Below are positions 51,521-60,417 of a stretch of 64,000 nt of DNA, piece after piece. This DNA comes from Actinokineospora sp. NBRC 105648 (lineage in GTDB: Bacteria; Actinomycetota; Actinomycetes; Mycobacteriales; Pseudonocardiaceae), in the NCBI RefSeq assembly GCF_030269645.1, contig NZ_BSTR01000019.1, forward strand, positions 62,001 through 126,000. The letters run 5' to 3'. The notes beneath the pieces were generated by a model that worked only from the letters and a program-made list of their open reading frames with translations, had not been told where the DNA came from and made no database searches. Position numbers and translations under genes: made by a program. Each line of letters opens with the position of its first letter. The first letter of the stretch is position 1.

Positions 51521-52336
51521 ATGATGGACGGTGTGACCGACGCCGATGACCTGTACGGACTGCCCAGGGCGGACTTCATCGCCGCCCGCCGGGAGCTGGC
51601 CCGCCGGGTCCGCGACGCGGGCGACCGCGCGGCCGCGGCGGAGATCGAGAAGCTGCCCAAGCCGACCACCGCGGCCTGGCTGGTCAACCAGCTGGTGCGG
51701 GCGCACCCGGACGCGGTCGAGGACCTGCTGGCCCTGGGCACCCGGCTGCGCGACGCGCACGGCCGGGCGGCGGGTCCGGAGCTGCGGGAGCTGGGTCGGG
51801 AGCGCACCGAGCTGGTCCGCTCGCTGGTGAAGCTCTCCGGTACCGGCCTGAGCGAGGCGATCACCCGCGAGCTGGAGGACATGTTCGGCACCGCCGTCGC
51901 CGACGAGGCGGCGGGGGAGACGCTGCGGGCGGGCAGGTTGGCCACCGCCAAGGACCTGCGGGTCGAGCAGACGTGGCCGGGGCTGACGCTGGCGCCCTCG
52001 CCGCCCACCGCCCGTGAACCCGCCCGGCAGGCCACGAAGCCCAAGCCGGGTGGCGCCGCGGACCGCAGGCGCAAGGCACTGGCCGAGGCGAAGGCGGCGG
52101 TGAAGGACGCCGAGTCCGACCGGGCCGACGCCGACCGGGCGGTCCGCGCGGCCGAGGACGGGGTGGCGGCGGCGGAGCAGCGGGTCCGCGAGCTCAACGC
52201 CGAACTGGACGCTGCCGAACACGCCGAGCTAGACGCCCGCAGACAGCTCCAAGCGGCCCGTCGCGACGCGAAGGCGGCCGAGCGCACAGCAGGAATGACT
52301 TGGCGGCGGCTGCAGCAGGTGGAGGCGGCGGACTGA
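51521..52336 (+). CDS. coiled-coil hypothetical protein
   Basis: The 271-residue protein begins DLYGLPRADFIAARRELARRVRDAGDRAAAAEIEKLPKPTTAAWLVNQLVRAHPD, a pattern seen in many actinobacterial unknowns, and its second half (about 170-260) is a long Ala/Glu/Arg coiled coil. There is no signal peptide or membrane helix. It is divergent from pyrD. Function unknown. Confidence 0.75.
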   Translation: MMDGVTDADDLYGLPRADFIAARRELARRVRDAGDRAAAAEIEKLPKPTTAAWLVNQLVRAHPDAVEDLLALGTRLRDAHGRAAGPELRELGRERTELVRSLVKLSGTGLSEAITRELEDMFGTAVADEAAGETLRAGRLATAKDLRVEQTWPGLTLAPSPPTAREPARQATKPKPGGAADRRRKALAEAKAAVKDAESDRADADRAVRAAEDGVAAAEQRVRELNAELDAAEHAELDARRQLQAARRDAKAAERTAGMTWRRLQQVEAAD

Positions 52337-52791
52337 GACCCGCGGCCGTCGAGCGGTGGATCAGCCCGGCGGGTCGTCTGCCCGGGCCTGGACAGGAGAC
52401 AGCCCTCGGGCGCGCTCCCGGTTTCCGACAAGGTGGCGGACCGGGCCCGGGGCGGACTGGTTCCCGGGTGCCCGAGGGCTGGGTGACTGCCCGGTATTCG
52501 CCGACCACACGCCCGCGCCAACGGCACCGGAACTGCCGGTGTCAGCCGTGTGCGCCAGGCCGGCTGCCATCTCGATGGATGGGGTGGTCCTAGCGGACAG
52601 CCACCTCACGAGTCCTGTGCGAAATCACCGTTGGACCACCTCCTCTCTCGTGTACTGACGAACTTAGGCGCTTCCCGGCGAGCCGACAACGGGATTTTCG
52701 CGGCGGTCCGGAGGGTGCTGCTAGGGTGATCAACCACATACTCCCCGTGTGTGAATATCACTCACTGGTCGGACCGCGAGGGGTCTCTACG
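52337..52791 (+). other. gene-free stretch with a promoter
   Basis: No coding region is supported over these 455 bases. TAGGGT at 52722-52727 is a -10-like hexamer for the Thr-rich protein gene, and GTGTGAATATCAC (52749-52761) lies between it and the start; the same 13-mer with one change stands at 49087-49099 before the permease gene. Confidence 0.5.
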
Positions 52792-53250
52792 GTGCGGACA
52801 CTGCTCGACCGACCCGGCCGGGTGGCGGTAGGCGTGGTCGTCGGTTCGGTCGCCGCCGCCCTGTTCTACGAGGGGTTGGCGAGTGCGCCCGCGCCGGACT
52901 TACCCGGCGCCAGACCTGCCGCCGAGGCGGTGCCCGTGCCCGCCCCGGCGGCCGAGACCGACACCGGTCGAGTGGTCCAAGTCGGGACTGTGGTGCGCTC
53001 GGTCCCGTCCACGCCGGGTGGCAGTGGCGCCACCGACACCACCGCGGTCACGACCGATCGGTCGAGCAACGCCGCCGTGAGCACGACCGAGCCACCGCCG
53101 ACGACGGTGTCGACCACCACCGCGGATCCGGTGCCGCCCACGACCACCATCACCACGACGGTGCCGCCGGTCATCACCACCACCACCACCACGACGACCA
53201 CGAGGCGCACCACGACCACGCGCCCGCACTGCGGTCTGATCTTCTGCTAG
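52792..53250 (+). CDS. Thr/Pro-rich secreted or anchored protein
   Basis: GTG at 52792 follows GAGGGG, opening a 152-residue protein with one N-terminal helix (about 12-30) and then a long low-complexity region of Thr, Pro and Val, with a stretch of about 20 Thr near the end and a terminal CGLIFC pair of Cys. It probably lies outside the membrane, perhaps glycosylated. No family recognised. Confidence 0.65.
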   Translation: MRTLLDRPGRVAVGVVVGSVAAALFYEGLASAPAPDLPGARPAAEAVPVPAPAAETDTGRVVQVGTVVRSVPSTPGGSGATDTTAVTTDRSSNAAVSTTEPPPTTVSTTTADPVPPTTTITTTVPPVITTTTTTTTTRRTTTTRPHCGLIFC

Positions 53251-53266
53251 CCGGCCCGGTCACCCG

Positions 53267-54061
53267 CTACGCCGCCGGGCCCGGTTGGCAGTGCGGGCAG
53301 AAGTAGGCGACCCGCTCGTGCACGTCCGAACCCTGGACGCCCGCGACGACCCGGCCCCCGCAGCGCAGGCAGCCGCCGCGCCGCCGCCCGTACACCCACA
53401 GCTGCCGGTCCTTCGCCTGTTCCCCGGTGGTGTTCCGGTCGACGCTCATCTTGTTGTGGTCCAGCAGCTTCCGGCTCAGCTCCACCGCGAGTCGAGCGTC
53501 CACACCGGACACCGGGGTCCACGGCGACACGCCGAGCAGGTAGCAGATCTCGGCCTTGTACACGTTGCCCACCCCCGCCATCACCCGTTGGTCCAGCAGG
53601 GCCAAGCCGATCTCCCGCTCCGGTTCAGCGGTCAGCCTGGCCACCGCCTCGTCCACATGCGACGGTCCCCAGGTCGGGTCGAGCAGGTCCGGTCCCAGGT
53701 GGGCGACCAGGCGGTCCTCCTCGTCGGTGGGCACCAGCGCCATCTCGTGCAGGTTGAACCCGATGGCCTGCTGCTCGGCGGTCACCAGCACCGCGCGCGC
53801 CTGGAACGCGGGTCGCCGCCAGCGCCCGCGCGCCGGGTACACCTGCCACGCGCCGTCCATGCCCAGGTGGTTGCGCAGCGACAGGTCGCGGTCGAACCGC
53901 ACGAACAGGTGCTTGCCCACCGTGCGGACCCCGACCACCACCCGGCCGCTCAAGTCCACAGTGGACAACCGGGGGTGTCGGAGGTCGCCGCGCACCAGGG
54001 ACTTCCCGGTCAGCACCGAGAGCGTGGCCGCGGTGCGGTAGACGGTGTCGCCCTCGGGCAT
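53267..54061 (-). CDS. Nei-like (Fpg/Nei) DNA glycosylase
   Basis: The protein begins MPEGDTVYRTA with the catalytic Pro and Glu, has the helix-two-turn-helix region (GLALLDQRVMAGVGNVYKAEICYLLGVSP) and a C-terminal zinc finger (CLRCGG ... CPHCQ). It removes oxidised bases. At 264 residues it is of the Nei2/actinobacterial type. The next gene upstream (ParA) is four bases away on the same strand. Confidence 0.93.
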   Translation of the reverse strand: MPEGDTVYRTAATLSVLTGKSLVRGDLRHPRLSTVDLSGRVVVGVRTVGKHLFVRFDRDLSLRNHLGMDGAWQVYPARGRWRRPAFQARAVLVTAEQQAIGFNLHEMALVPTDEEDRLVAHLGPDLLDPTWGPSHVDEAVARLTAEPEREIGLALLDQRVMAGVGNVYKAEICYLLGVSPWTPVSGVDARLAVELSRKLLDHNKMSVDRNTTGEQAKDRQLWVYGRRRGGCLRCGGRVVAGVQGSDVHERVAYFCPHCQPGPAA

Positions 54062-54065
54062 CAGC

Positions 54066-54905
54066 TCACTCGCCCGAGGCCTCGTCGTCGGGCCAGGCGA
54101 TCGCCTGGTGCCTGCCGTGCCCGCCGGTGCGCAGCACGCGCGCCAGCAGCAGGTTGAACGCCAGCGCCACCTCGCGCGCGCCCGGGGTGTGCCACTGGTG
54201 GATCGGCATGCACGCGCCCTGGGCCTGCTGCACCGCCAACCGGTCCGGCAGCGCGACCGGCATCACCAGCGACCCGAAGCTCTCCCGCAGCTCGGCGATG
54301 CGGAACTGGTGCTCGTAGGAGTGCGTGCGGACCTTGTTGACCACCACGCCCAGCGGCACCAGGTCCGGGTTGTGCTCGCGCCGGGTGTCCTCGACCGCCT
54401 CGAACGCCCGCTGCGCGCCGGACACCGCGTACAGCGTGGGCTCGGTCACCAGCAGCGCCCCCTGCGCGGCCACCAGCGCCGAGCGGGTGAGCCTGCCCAG
54501 CGACGGCGGGCAGTCCATCAGCACCAGCTGGTAGGGCAGCTCGCCCTCGGCCAGCAGCGAGCCCAGCTCGGCCAGCGCCCGGCCCAGCTTCTCCAACCTG
54601 CGCAGGCCCGGGTCCGGGTCGTTGAGCGACTCCAGCTCCTCGGAGCCGACCAGCACGTCGACCTCACCGCTCCACGCGCTCGGCGCGATCGCCGCGCGCA
54701 GCACCGCCGGGCGCGGGGTCTCCAGCACGTCGGCGAGGGTGGCCTCGGTCTCGGCCGGGTCCAGCGTGGCCGTGGCGTTGCACTGCGGGTCGAGGTCGAC
54801 CACCAGCGTGCGCGCCCCCCGGCGCAGGGCGGCCGAGGCCAGACCGAGCACCACCGTGGTCTTCCCCACGCCACCCTTGAGGCTGAGCACCGCCACCGTT
54901 TGCAC
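54066..54905 (-). CDS. ParA-family ATPase
   Basis: The deviant Walker A is LKGGVGKTT, with DLDPQCNATATL and DCPPSLGRLT (Walker B) typical of ParA/Soj ATPases. It is not next to a parB gene and so may segregate another cargo or act as an orphan. ATG at 54905 lies 34 bases from the divergent methyltransferase ATG. Confidence 0.88.
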   Translation of the reverse strand: MQTVAVLSLKGGVGKTTVVLGLASAALRRGARTLVVDLDPQCNATATLDPAETEATLADVLETPRPAVLRAAIAPSAWSGEVDVLVGSEELESLNDPDPGLRRLEKLGRALAELGSLLAEGELPYQLVLMDCPPSLGRLTRSALVAAQGALLVTEPTLYAVSGAQRAFEAVEDTRREHNPDLVPLGVVVNKVRTHSYEHQFRIAELRESFGSLVMPVALPDRLAVQQAQGACMPIHQWHTPGAREVALAFNLLLARVLRTGGHGRHQAIAWPDDEASGE

Positions 54906-54939
54906 GACCTAGACCTTAGAGTCTCTACAGTTCGTGTCC

Positions 54940-55665
54940 ATGCGACCGGATGCTGTTCGCCGAGTGCTCGACGCCGAGCTGACCGCCGCCCGCCACCGCC
55001 GCGCGGGCGAGGCCCCGCGGGTGCTCGACGTCGGGGGCGGCAGCGGCGTCCTCGCCGTCGCGCTGGCCGCCGAGGGCTGCTCGGTCACCGTCGTGGAGCC
55101 CAGCCCCAACGCCCTGGCCACCCTGCACCGCCGCGCCCAGGAGGCCGGGGTGGCCGACCGGATCACCGCCGTGCAGGGCGACAGCGACGCCCTCGACCAG
55201 CTGGTCGGCGCGGGCTCGGCCGACCTGGTGCTGGCCCACGGGCTGCTCGAGGTGGTCGACGACCCGGCGGTCACGGTCACCGCGCTCGCGGGCGCGCTCG
55301 CGCCGGGCGGGGTGCTCTCGGTGCTGGTGGCGAACCGGTTCGCCGCCGTGCTGCACCGCGCGATCTCCGGGCGGCTCGTCGACGCCCGCAGGCTGCTCGA
55401 CGACCCGGCGGGCACGCTGGGCGGCCCGGGCGAGGCCCTGCTGCGCCGCTTCGACGTCGAGGGCCTGCGCGCGCTGCTGGCGGGCGGCGGGCTGGCCGTC
55501 GAGCTGATCCAGGGCCACTCGGTCGTCGCCGACCTGGTCACCGGCTCGGTGCTGGAGGCCAACCCGGGCGGCCCGGACGCGCTCGCCGAGCTGGAGCTGG
55601 TGGCCGCGGTCACCCCGCCGCTGCGCGACATCGCCACCCGGTTGCACGGGGTCGCCCGCCGCTGA
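54940..55665 (+). CDS. class I SAM-dependent methyltransferase
   Basis: The SAM motif is VLDVGGGSGVLAVALAAEGCSVTVVEPS, followed by QGDSDALD and DLVLAHGLLEVVDDP. It methylates an unknown substrate, possibly tRNA or a small molecule. ATG at 54940; GTG at 54934 is an alternative. It precedes dinB in the same direction. Confidence 0.82.
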   Translation: MRPDAVRRVLDAELTAARHRRAGEAPRVLDVGGGSGVLAVALAAEGCSVTVVEPSPNALATLHRRAQEAGVADRITAVQGDSDALDQLVGAGSADLVLAHGLLEVVDDPAVTVTALAGALAPGGVLSVLVANRFAAVLHRAISGRLVDARRLLDDPAGTLGGPGEALLRRFDVEGLRALLAGGGLAVELIQGHSVVADLVTGSVLEANPGGPDALAELELVAAVTPPLRDIATRLHGVARR

Positions 55666-55699
55666 GGGCGCTGTCGGTGGCCTGTGGTTGGCTCGGGTC

Positions 55700-56989
55700 A
55701 TGGGGCGCAGCGGTGACCTGCCCAGGGGGCTGGTCGAGCGGTACCGGGCCGGTCCGGACGGGTGGCCGGACGACACCGGCTGCCCGATGCTGCACGTCGA
55801 CATGGACGCCTTCTACGCCTCGGTCGAGATCCGCGAGCGGCCGGAGCTGGTCGACCGCCCGGTGGTCGTGGGCGGCGTGGGTGTGCGGGGTGTGGTGTCC
55901 TCGGCCAACTACCTGGCCCGCACCTTCGGCGTCCGCTCGGCGATGCCCACCAGCCAGGCCCGCAGGCTGTGCCCGCAGGCGGTGTTCCTGCCGCCCACCT
56001 TCGCGCTCTACCAGGAGGTCTCGGCGGGGGTGCTGGCGATCTTCCGCGAGATCACCCCGCTGGTCGAGCCGCTGAGCCTGGACGAGGCGTTCCTGGACGT
56101 CTCCGGCGCCCTGCGCAGGCTCCGCACGACACCGGCCGGGGTCGGCGCGCGGATCCGCGAGCGCGTGCGGGCCGAACACGGGATCGTCTGCTCGGTCGGG
56201 GTCGGGCCGACCAAGTTCGTCGCCAAGCTCGCCTCCGGCCTGGCCAAACCGGACGGCATGCTGGTCGTGCCGCGCGGGGAGATCACCGACTTCCTGCACC
56301 CGCTCCCGGTGTCGGCGCTGTGGGGTGTGGGCAAGCGCACGGCCGAGCGGCTGGCCGACGTCGGCCTGGAACGGGTCGCCGACGTCGCGGCCGCGCCACT
56401 GCCCCGACTGCGCCGGATGCTCGGCGTGGCGATGGCCGAACACCTGCACGCCCTGGCCTCCGGCCACGACGACCGCGCGGTCCAACCGTCGAACGTGGAG
56501 AAGTCCATCGGCGCCGAGGAGACCTTCGAGGTCGACCACTTCGACCGGGCCCTCCTCAAACGCGAGCTACTGAGGCTGTCCGAGCGAACCGCGGCGTCGC
56601 TGCGCGCACGCGGACTGCGCGGCCGAACGGTCTCGATCAAGGTCCGCTACGCCGACTTCACCACGATCAGCCGCGCCAAGACGCTGATGGTGGCCACCGA
56701 CGTGACCCAGGAGATCTACCGCACCGCGATCCAGCTCCTCGACGAGCAGACACCACCTGGCGCGGTGCGGCTGATCGGCGTGCGGGTCGAGCAGTTGGGC
56801 ACCGGCGGCTCCGAGCAGTTGGCGCTGGACGCGCCTGAACAGGGTTGGCGAGAGGCAGACCAAGCGGCTGACCGCGCTCGCTCGAAGTTCGGCACAGCGG
56901 CGATCCGACCCGCGGCGCTGCTGGGCAACCGACCGGACCGGGCGGGCGCCACCGAACCCAAGCCCGACAAGCCCGCGCCCGCTCCGTAG
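55700..56989 (+). CDS. dinB: DNA polymerase IV
   Basis: The Y-family polymerase has MLHVDMDAFYASVEIRERPEL, the palm acidic residues in SLDEAFLDVSGA, the helix-hairpin-helix VSALWGVGKRTAERLADVGL and a C-terminal little-finger domain. It carries out translesion DNA synthesis. ATG at 55700 is favoured over the TTG at 55688. No LexA-like box was seen upstream. Confidence 0.94.
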   Translation: MGRSGDLPRGLVERYRAGPDGWPDDTGCPMLHVDMDAFYASVEIRERPELVDRPVVVGGVGVRGVVSSANYLARTFGVRSAMPTSQARRLCPQAVFLPPTFALYQEVSAGVLAIFREITPLVEPLSLDEAFLDVSGALRRLRTTPAGVGARIRERVRAEHGIVCSVGVGPTKFVAKLASGLAKPDGMLVVPRGEITDFLHPLPVSALWGVGKRTAERLADVGLERVADVAAAPLPRLRRMLGVAMAEHLHALASGHDDRAVQPSNVEKSIGAEETFEVDHFDRALLKRELLRLSERTAASLRARGLRGRTVSIKVRYADFTTISRAKTLMVATDVTQEIYRTAIQLLDEQTPPGAVRLIGVRVEQLGTGGSEQLALDAPEQGWREADQAADRARSKFGTAAIRPAALLGNRPDRAGATEPKPDKPAPAP

Positions 56990-57189
56990 CGCTTGGGCGG
57001 GTGCCGTCGGGGCTTGCTGTGGTGGTGCTCGACTGGGTGGACTGCATCTGTGCGGGGCACCAAGCCCCTACCGCGCACCCCCACCGAACCCCAGCCGCCA
57101 CAAGAGATTCGGGCGCAGGTCACCATCCCGACGGATACCTCCGGTAATCACCTGACTACAGGAACTCCGACCGGGAGGTTGCACCGCCG

Positions 57190-58140
57190 ATGACCCGCCG
57201 TCTTGCCGCCCTCGCCACCGGGCTCGCGATCGCCGCCGCGACCGTGGTGGCGGTCGCGCCCCAGGCCGCCGCCGCACCGTCCGACCTGGCCCTGGCCACC
57301 CGTTGGGCGCCGATCCACTACCAGGACACCGATTCCAGCGACTACGACGCCGACTACCTGTCGAAGGTCGACTTCGACGGCGAGTGGAACACCCTGAACA
57401 ACTGGGAGGACCAGGACGACGTCCTGTCCCGGCTCACCGGCGCGGTCTACTTCTCCGTGGTGGAGACCGGAACGCACTGGTTCCTGGCCTACTCCTTCTA
57501 CCACCCGCGCGACTGGGAGGACGTCCCCGACCCGTTCGGCCTGCTCACCCACGAGAACGACATGGAGGGCGTGCTGCTCACCGTCCGCAAGGACGGCTCC
57601 ACCTACGGCGCGCTGGAGGCCATGGTCACCGTGGCGCACACCGACTTCTACTCCTACGTCCCCGCGGGCAGCGCGTTCACCAGCGGTCGGGAGAGCGTCG
57701 ACGGGCAGATCACGCTCCAGACCTACAACGGCGCCGCGCACCCCACCACCTTCCAGGAGGCCAAGGGGCACGGCGTCTACGCCAAGAACGCCGACCACGC
57801 GCCCGACGGCGACGGTGTCGTCTACTACCCGAGCGGCACCGCCGAGGTTCCGGCGAGCGGCACGGACAGCTTCGTCGGCTACACCCTGGTCGACACCTTC
57901 GCCGCGGGCGGGCTGTGGGCGCGGCGGGCCAACAGCGAGACCTACGCCTCACTCGGCACCTTCCGCGGTGACAACGGCAAGGACAACGCCGCCAACACCG
58001 CGTGGGGTTGGGACGACGGCAACGACGGCGGTGACCTGCCCCGGGGCCTGCTCGCCACCGACCCGGCCTACCTGGTCGGCCAGTACTTCGCGGGCGAGGG
58101 GAACTTCGGGACGACCTACCTCCGAAACTCCTACCGATAA
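57190..58140 (+). CDS. secreted protein, possible NPP1/Vps62-like fold
   Basis: The signal peptide (about residues 1-29, ending AAAAP) is followed by a 287-residue domain rich in Asp, Tyr and Trp with SFYHPRDWEDV and LTHENDMEGVLLTV. These resemble the catalytic region of NPP1-type or Vps62-like proteins but I cannot be sure. The protein is probably exported. Its stop codon is five bases before a SigF-type promoter element. The gap 56990-57189 shows nothing. Confidence 0.55.
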   Translation: MTRRLAALATGLAIAAATVVAVAPQAAAAPSDLALATRWAPIHYQDTDSSDYDADYLSKVDFDGEWNTLNNWEDQDDVLSRLTGAVYFSVVETGTHWFLAYSFYHPRDWEDVPDPFGLLTHENDMEGVLLTVRKDGSTYGALEAMVTVAHTDFYSYVPAGSAFTSGRESVDGQITLQTYNGAAHPTTFQEAKGHGVYAKNADHAPDGDGVVYYPSGTAEVPASGTDSFVGYTLVDTFAAGGLWARRANSETYASLGTFRGDNGKDNAANTAWGWDDGNDGGDLPRGLLATDPAYLVGQYFAGEGNFGTTYLRNSYR

Positions 58141-58144
58141 GCGC

Positions 58145-58170
58145 GTTTGAAGTCGATCGCGTCGGGGTAC
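58145..58170 (+). promoter_or_regulatory. SigF-type promoter of rsbW-sigF
   Basis: GTTT (58145-58148), a 16-base spacer and GGGTAC (58165-58170) match the SigF pattern GTTT-N15/17-GGGTAT, right after the stop of the preceding gene. It would give the rsbW-sigF operon autoregulation and a leader of about 140 bases. Confidence 0.55.
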
Positions 58171-58183
58171 CAGCAAGAGGGTC

Positions 58184-58270
58184 CTGCCCCGCGATCTTCT
58201 CGCTGTGGGGCGGGGTGGCGAGGGCACCGGGGCACGCCTCAGGTGCGAATCCCACCCCGCTCCACATTTT
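58184..58270 (+). promoter_or_regulatory. structured leader with alternative hairpins
   Basis: A 14-bp stem (58205-58218 with 58252-58265, one G-T pair) closes over an inner GCACC/GGTGC hairpin and is followed by ATTTT, like a terminator. The left arm's G-run could instead pair with CTGCCCCGC at 58184-58192. The two structures exclude each other, as in attenuators. It lies in the untranslated leader of the rsbW-sigF operon. It has no tRNA cloverleaf. Confidence 0.4.
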
Positions 58271-58319
58271 CCCGCATCGCGGTACGGTCCACGCCAGCGT
58301 TTGGACGGCAGGAGGAAGA

Positions 58320-58757
58320 GTGTCTGAGGTCGAAACCAGCCCGGTCGCGCGCACCCACGGGGTGCGCGACGTCGAGGTGCGCGTGTGGGCCGACGCCGAA
58401 CAGGTCCCGTTGCTCCGGTCGTTCGCCGCGGACATCGCGATGCGGATGGACTTCGACCTCGACGCCATCGAGGACCTGCGGATGGCGGTGGACGAGGCGT
58501 GCTCGCTGCTGGTCCGCGCCGCCGCGGCCGACACCGCGCTCTACGCGTGGTTCGAGCCCCAGGAGTACGGCATCCGGGTCCGGGTCCAGGTCGACGCCGA
58601 GCGCGCGCAGCCGCCCTCGGCGGACCCGATGGGCTGGCAGATCCTGACCGCCCTGGCGGCCTCGGTGACCGAGGACGTCGAGGCGGTCGAGGGCGGTCAC
58701 CGGATCCGGGTCGAGCTGCTGGCCGTGCCGGGTCCGGCCGGAGTGGGGCCACGGTGA
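58320..58757 (+). CDS. RsbW-like anti-sigma factor (serine kinase)
   Basis: The HATPase_c fold is seen in FDLDAIEDLRMAVDEACSLLVRAA (N-box), with a weak G-box (PMGWQILTALA). It would hold the adjacent sigma factor and phosphorylate a STAS antagonist. GTG at 58320 follows GGAGGAAGA. The stop overlaps the sigma gene GTG by four bases, so they are translated together. Confidence 0.88.
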   Translation: MSEVETSPVARTHGVRDVEVRVWADAEQVPLLRSFAADIAMRMDFDLDAIEDLRMAVDEACSLLVRAAAADTALYAWFEPQEYGIRVRVQVDAERAQPPSADPMGWQILTALAASVTEDVEAVEGGHRIRVELLAVPGPAGVGPR

Positions 58758-59542
58758 CCGAGTCCGCCAAGGAGGACAGCGGCGAGACCAAGGACGCCAA
58801 GGACGCTAGAGACGCCGACCGGTTCCGCGAACTGGCCGAGCTCGCCCTTGACGACCCGCGCCGCGCGACGCTGCGCGGTGACCTGGTCGCCGACCACATC
58901 GACCTCGCCCGCAACCTCGCCCGCAAGTTCGACCGGCGCGGGGACCAGCTCGAGGACCTGGTCCAGGTCGCGACGATCGGCCTGATCAAGGCGGTCGACC
59001 GGTTCGAGGCCGACCGGGGCAACTTCTACGCCTTCGCCATCCCCACGATCATGGGGGAGCTGCGCAGGCACTTCCGCGACACCGGGTGGGCGGTCCGGGT
59101 GCCGCGCCAGCTCAAGGAGCTGCACGTCACGGTGGCGGCGGGACGCAACGAGCTGAGCCAGAAACTGGGTCGGGCGCCCAAGCCGAGCGAGCTGGCCGAG
59201 CACCTGGGCCTGACCAAGGAGCAGGTCTACGAGGCCCTGGTCGCCAGCGCGGCCAAGCAGGGCACCTCGCTCGACGCGCGGCTGGCCGAGCCCTCCGGCG
59301 ACCGCTTCGGCTACGAGGACGACCGGCTCGCCGAGGTCGACAACAGGCGTGCCCTCGGTCCGCTGCTGGCCGAGCTGCCCGAGCGCGAGCAGAAGATCAT
59401 CGTGCTGCGGTTCTTCCGCGGTCTCTCGCAGGCGGACATCGCCCGCCGGGTCGGCGTGTCCCAGATGCAGGTGTCCCGGCTGCTGGCCAAGACGCTGGAG
59501 CGGCTGCGCGCCGCTCTCGGCGAGGACACACTGGCGGGCTGA
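58754..59542 (+). CDS. sigF: SigF/SigB-type sigma factor
   Basis: Regions 2, 3 and 4 are visible: LVQVATIGLIKAVDRFEADRGNFYAFAIPTIMGELRRHFRDTGWAVRVPR, GRAPKPSELAEHLG, and LPEREQKIIVLRFFRGLSQADIARRVGVSQMQVSRLLAKTLERLR. The 262-residue length fits the stress/sporulation group 3. It is under control of the overlapping RsbW-like kinase. Its end lies in a hairpin shared with whiB. Confidence 0.93.
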   Translation: MTESAKEDSGETKDAKDARDADRFRELAELALDDPRRATLRGDLVADHIDLARNLARKFDRRGDQLEDLVQVATIGLIKAVDRFEADRGNFYAFAIPTIMGELRRHFRDTGWAVRVPRQLKELHVTVAAGRNELSQKLGRAPKPSELAEHLGLTKEQVYEALVASAAKQGTSLDARLAEPSGDRFGYEDDRLAEVDNRRALGPLLAELPEREQKIIVLRFFRGLSQADIARRVGVSQMQVSRLLAKTLERLRAALGEDTLAG

Positions 59543-59559
59543 GTGAGTCACCCGCCAGT
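59530..59559. terminator. hairpin between sigF and whiB
   Basis: ACTGGCGGG (59530-59538) pairs with CCCGCCAGT (59551-59559), a 9-bp stem with a 12-base loop, overlapping the sigF stop. It can end transcripts from both sides. Confidence 0.6.
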
Positions 59560-59569
59560 CCCTGCCAGG

Positions 59570-59866
59570 TCAGGAGACCCGAACCGCCCGGCGCCGCTGC
59601 GCGATCAGGGTCCGGCGCTCGCCCTCGCCCATCGCGCCCCAGATGCCGTAGGGCTCCTGCACGGCGAGCGCGTGCTCACGGCACTGCTCGAGCACGGGGC
59701 AGGCGCGGCAGACGGCCTTGGCGCGCTCCTCGCGGGCGTGCCGGGCGGGGCCGCGCTCGGCGTCGGGGTGGAAGAACATCATGCTGTCGGCACCGCGGCA
59801 GGAGCCGTTGAGCTGCCAGGCCCACTCGTCGGAGACGGGCTTGGGCAGTCGCGTGATCTCGGCCAT
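59570..59866 (-). CDS. WhiB-family iron-sulfur regulator (WhiB3-like)
   Basis: The 98-residue protein has four Cys (NGSCRG; VCRACPVLEQC) for a [4Fe-4S] cluster, the turn PYGIWGAMGEGER and a basic tail. The N-terminus MAEITRLPKPVSDEWAWQLNGSCRG is very like WhiB3. Such proteins bind sigma-region 4 and respond to redox stress. The minus-strand promoter GTTT-N16-GGGTAG at 59916-59941 suggests it is under SigF control. Confidence 0.92.
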   Translation of the reverse strand: MAEITRLPKPVSDEWAWQLNGSCRGADSMMFFHPDAERGPARHAREERAKAVCRACPVLEQCREHALAVQEPYGIWGAMGEGERRTLIAQRRRAVRVS

Positions 59867-59915
59867 GGCTGGTTCCTTCCTCGGTTCCCGCTCCGCACAG
59901 CGGGTTCGTCCGGGA

Positions 59916-59941
59916 ACTACCCCGGGCTCCCACGGCCGAAA
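59916..59941 (-). promoter_or_regulatory. SigF-type promoter of the whiB gene
   Basis: On the minus strand GTTT (59941-59938), 16 bases and GGGTAG (59921-59916) lie about 50 bases before the WhiB ATG. This is the second of three such elements within 2.3 kb. The plus-strand gap 59867-60081 also holds a 7-bp dyad at 59982-60000. Confidence 0.5.
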
Positions 59942-60081
59942 CGGGGAACCCGCAACCGGTCATACGGCCGTCTGGAACACCTGGTGGGCGCGCTGCCCAC
60001 CGGGGAGGCAACTAGTGTGGCGTCGGCCTGGACGGCGGCGCACGGGCGCGGCGGCACGGCCGGCGCGAGGAAGGACCGATA

Positions 60082-60393
60082 GTGGAGATCAACAGCGAGG
60101 GCACCGACCCGGTCGTCGTCTCGGTCACCGGCGAGGTGGACCTGGCCACCGCGCCACAGCTGGAGCAGGCCCTGGCCGACGGTCTCGGCCAGCCGGGCGC
60201 CACCGGCGTCCGGGTCGACCTCTCCGGTGTGGAGTTCATGGACTCGGCCGGTCTGCGGGTGCTGGTCGCGGCGCTGCGCAAGGCCGAGGAGAGCGGGCGC
60301 ACCCTGGTCCTGGACGCCCCGCACGAGCGGGTCCGGCGGATCATCGAGATCACCGGTCTGGCCGAGGTGTTCGGGCTGGCCGACCGGGCCTGA
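60082..60393 (+). CDS. STAS anti-sigma-factor antagonist (RsbV/SpoIIAA type)
   Basis: The 103-residue STAS protein has the phospho-Ser in VEFMDSAGLRVLVAA. When unphosphorylated it would free the sigma factor from its kinase. GTG at 60082. CAACTAGTGTGG at 60008-60019, containing a TAGTGT hexamer, is shared with the region before the SpoIIE gene. Confidence 0.92.
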   Translation: MEINSEGTDPVVVSVTGEVDLATAPQLEQALADGLGQPGATGVRVDLSGVEFMDSAGLRVLVAALRKAEESGRTLVLDAPHERVRRIIEITGLAEVFGLADRA

Positions 60394-60417
60394 GCCGCGG
60401 CCGGTCCGCGGGCATTG

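Noticed and set aside
58203-58265. tRNA-like sequence with GGTGCGAATCC near its end.
   Set aside because: It does not fold into a cloverleaf: the arms form one long stem, there is no anticodon arm or CCA-end geometry. It is described as a leader hairpin instead.
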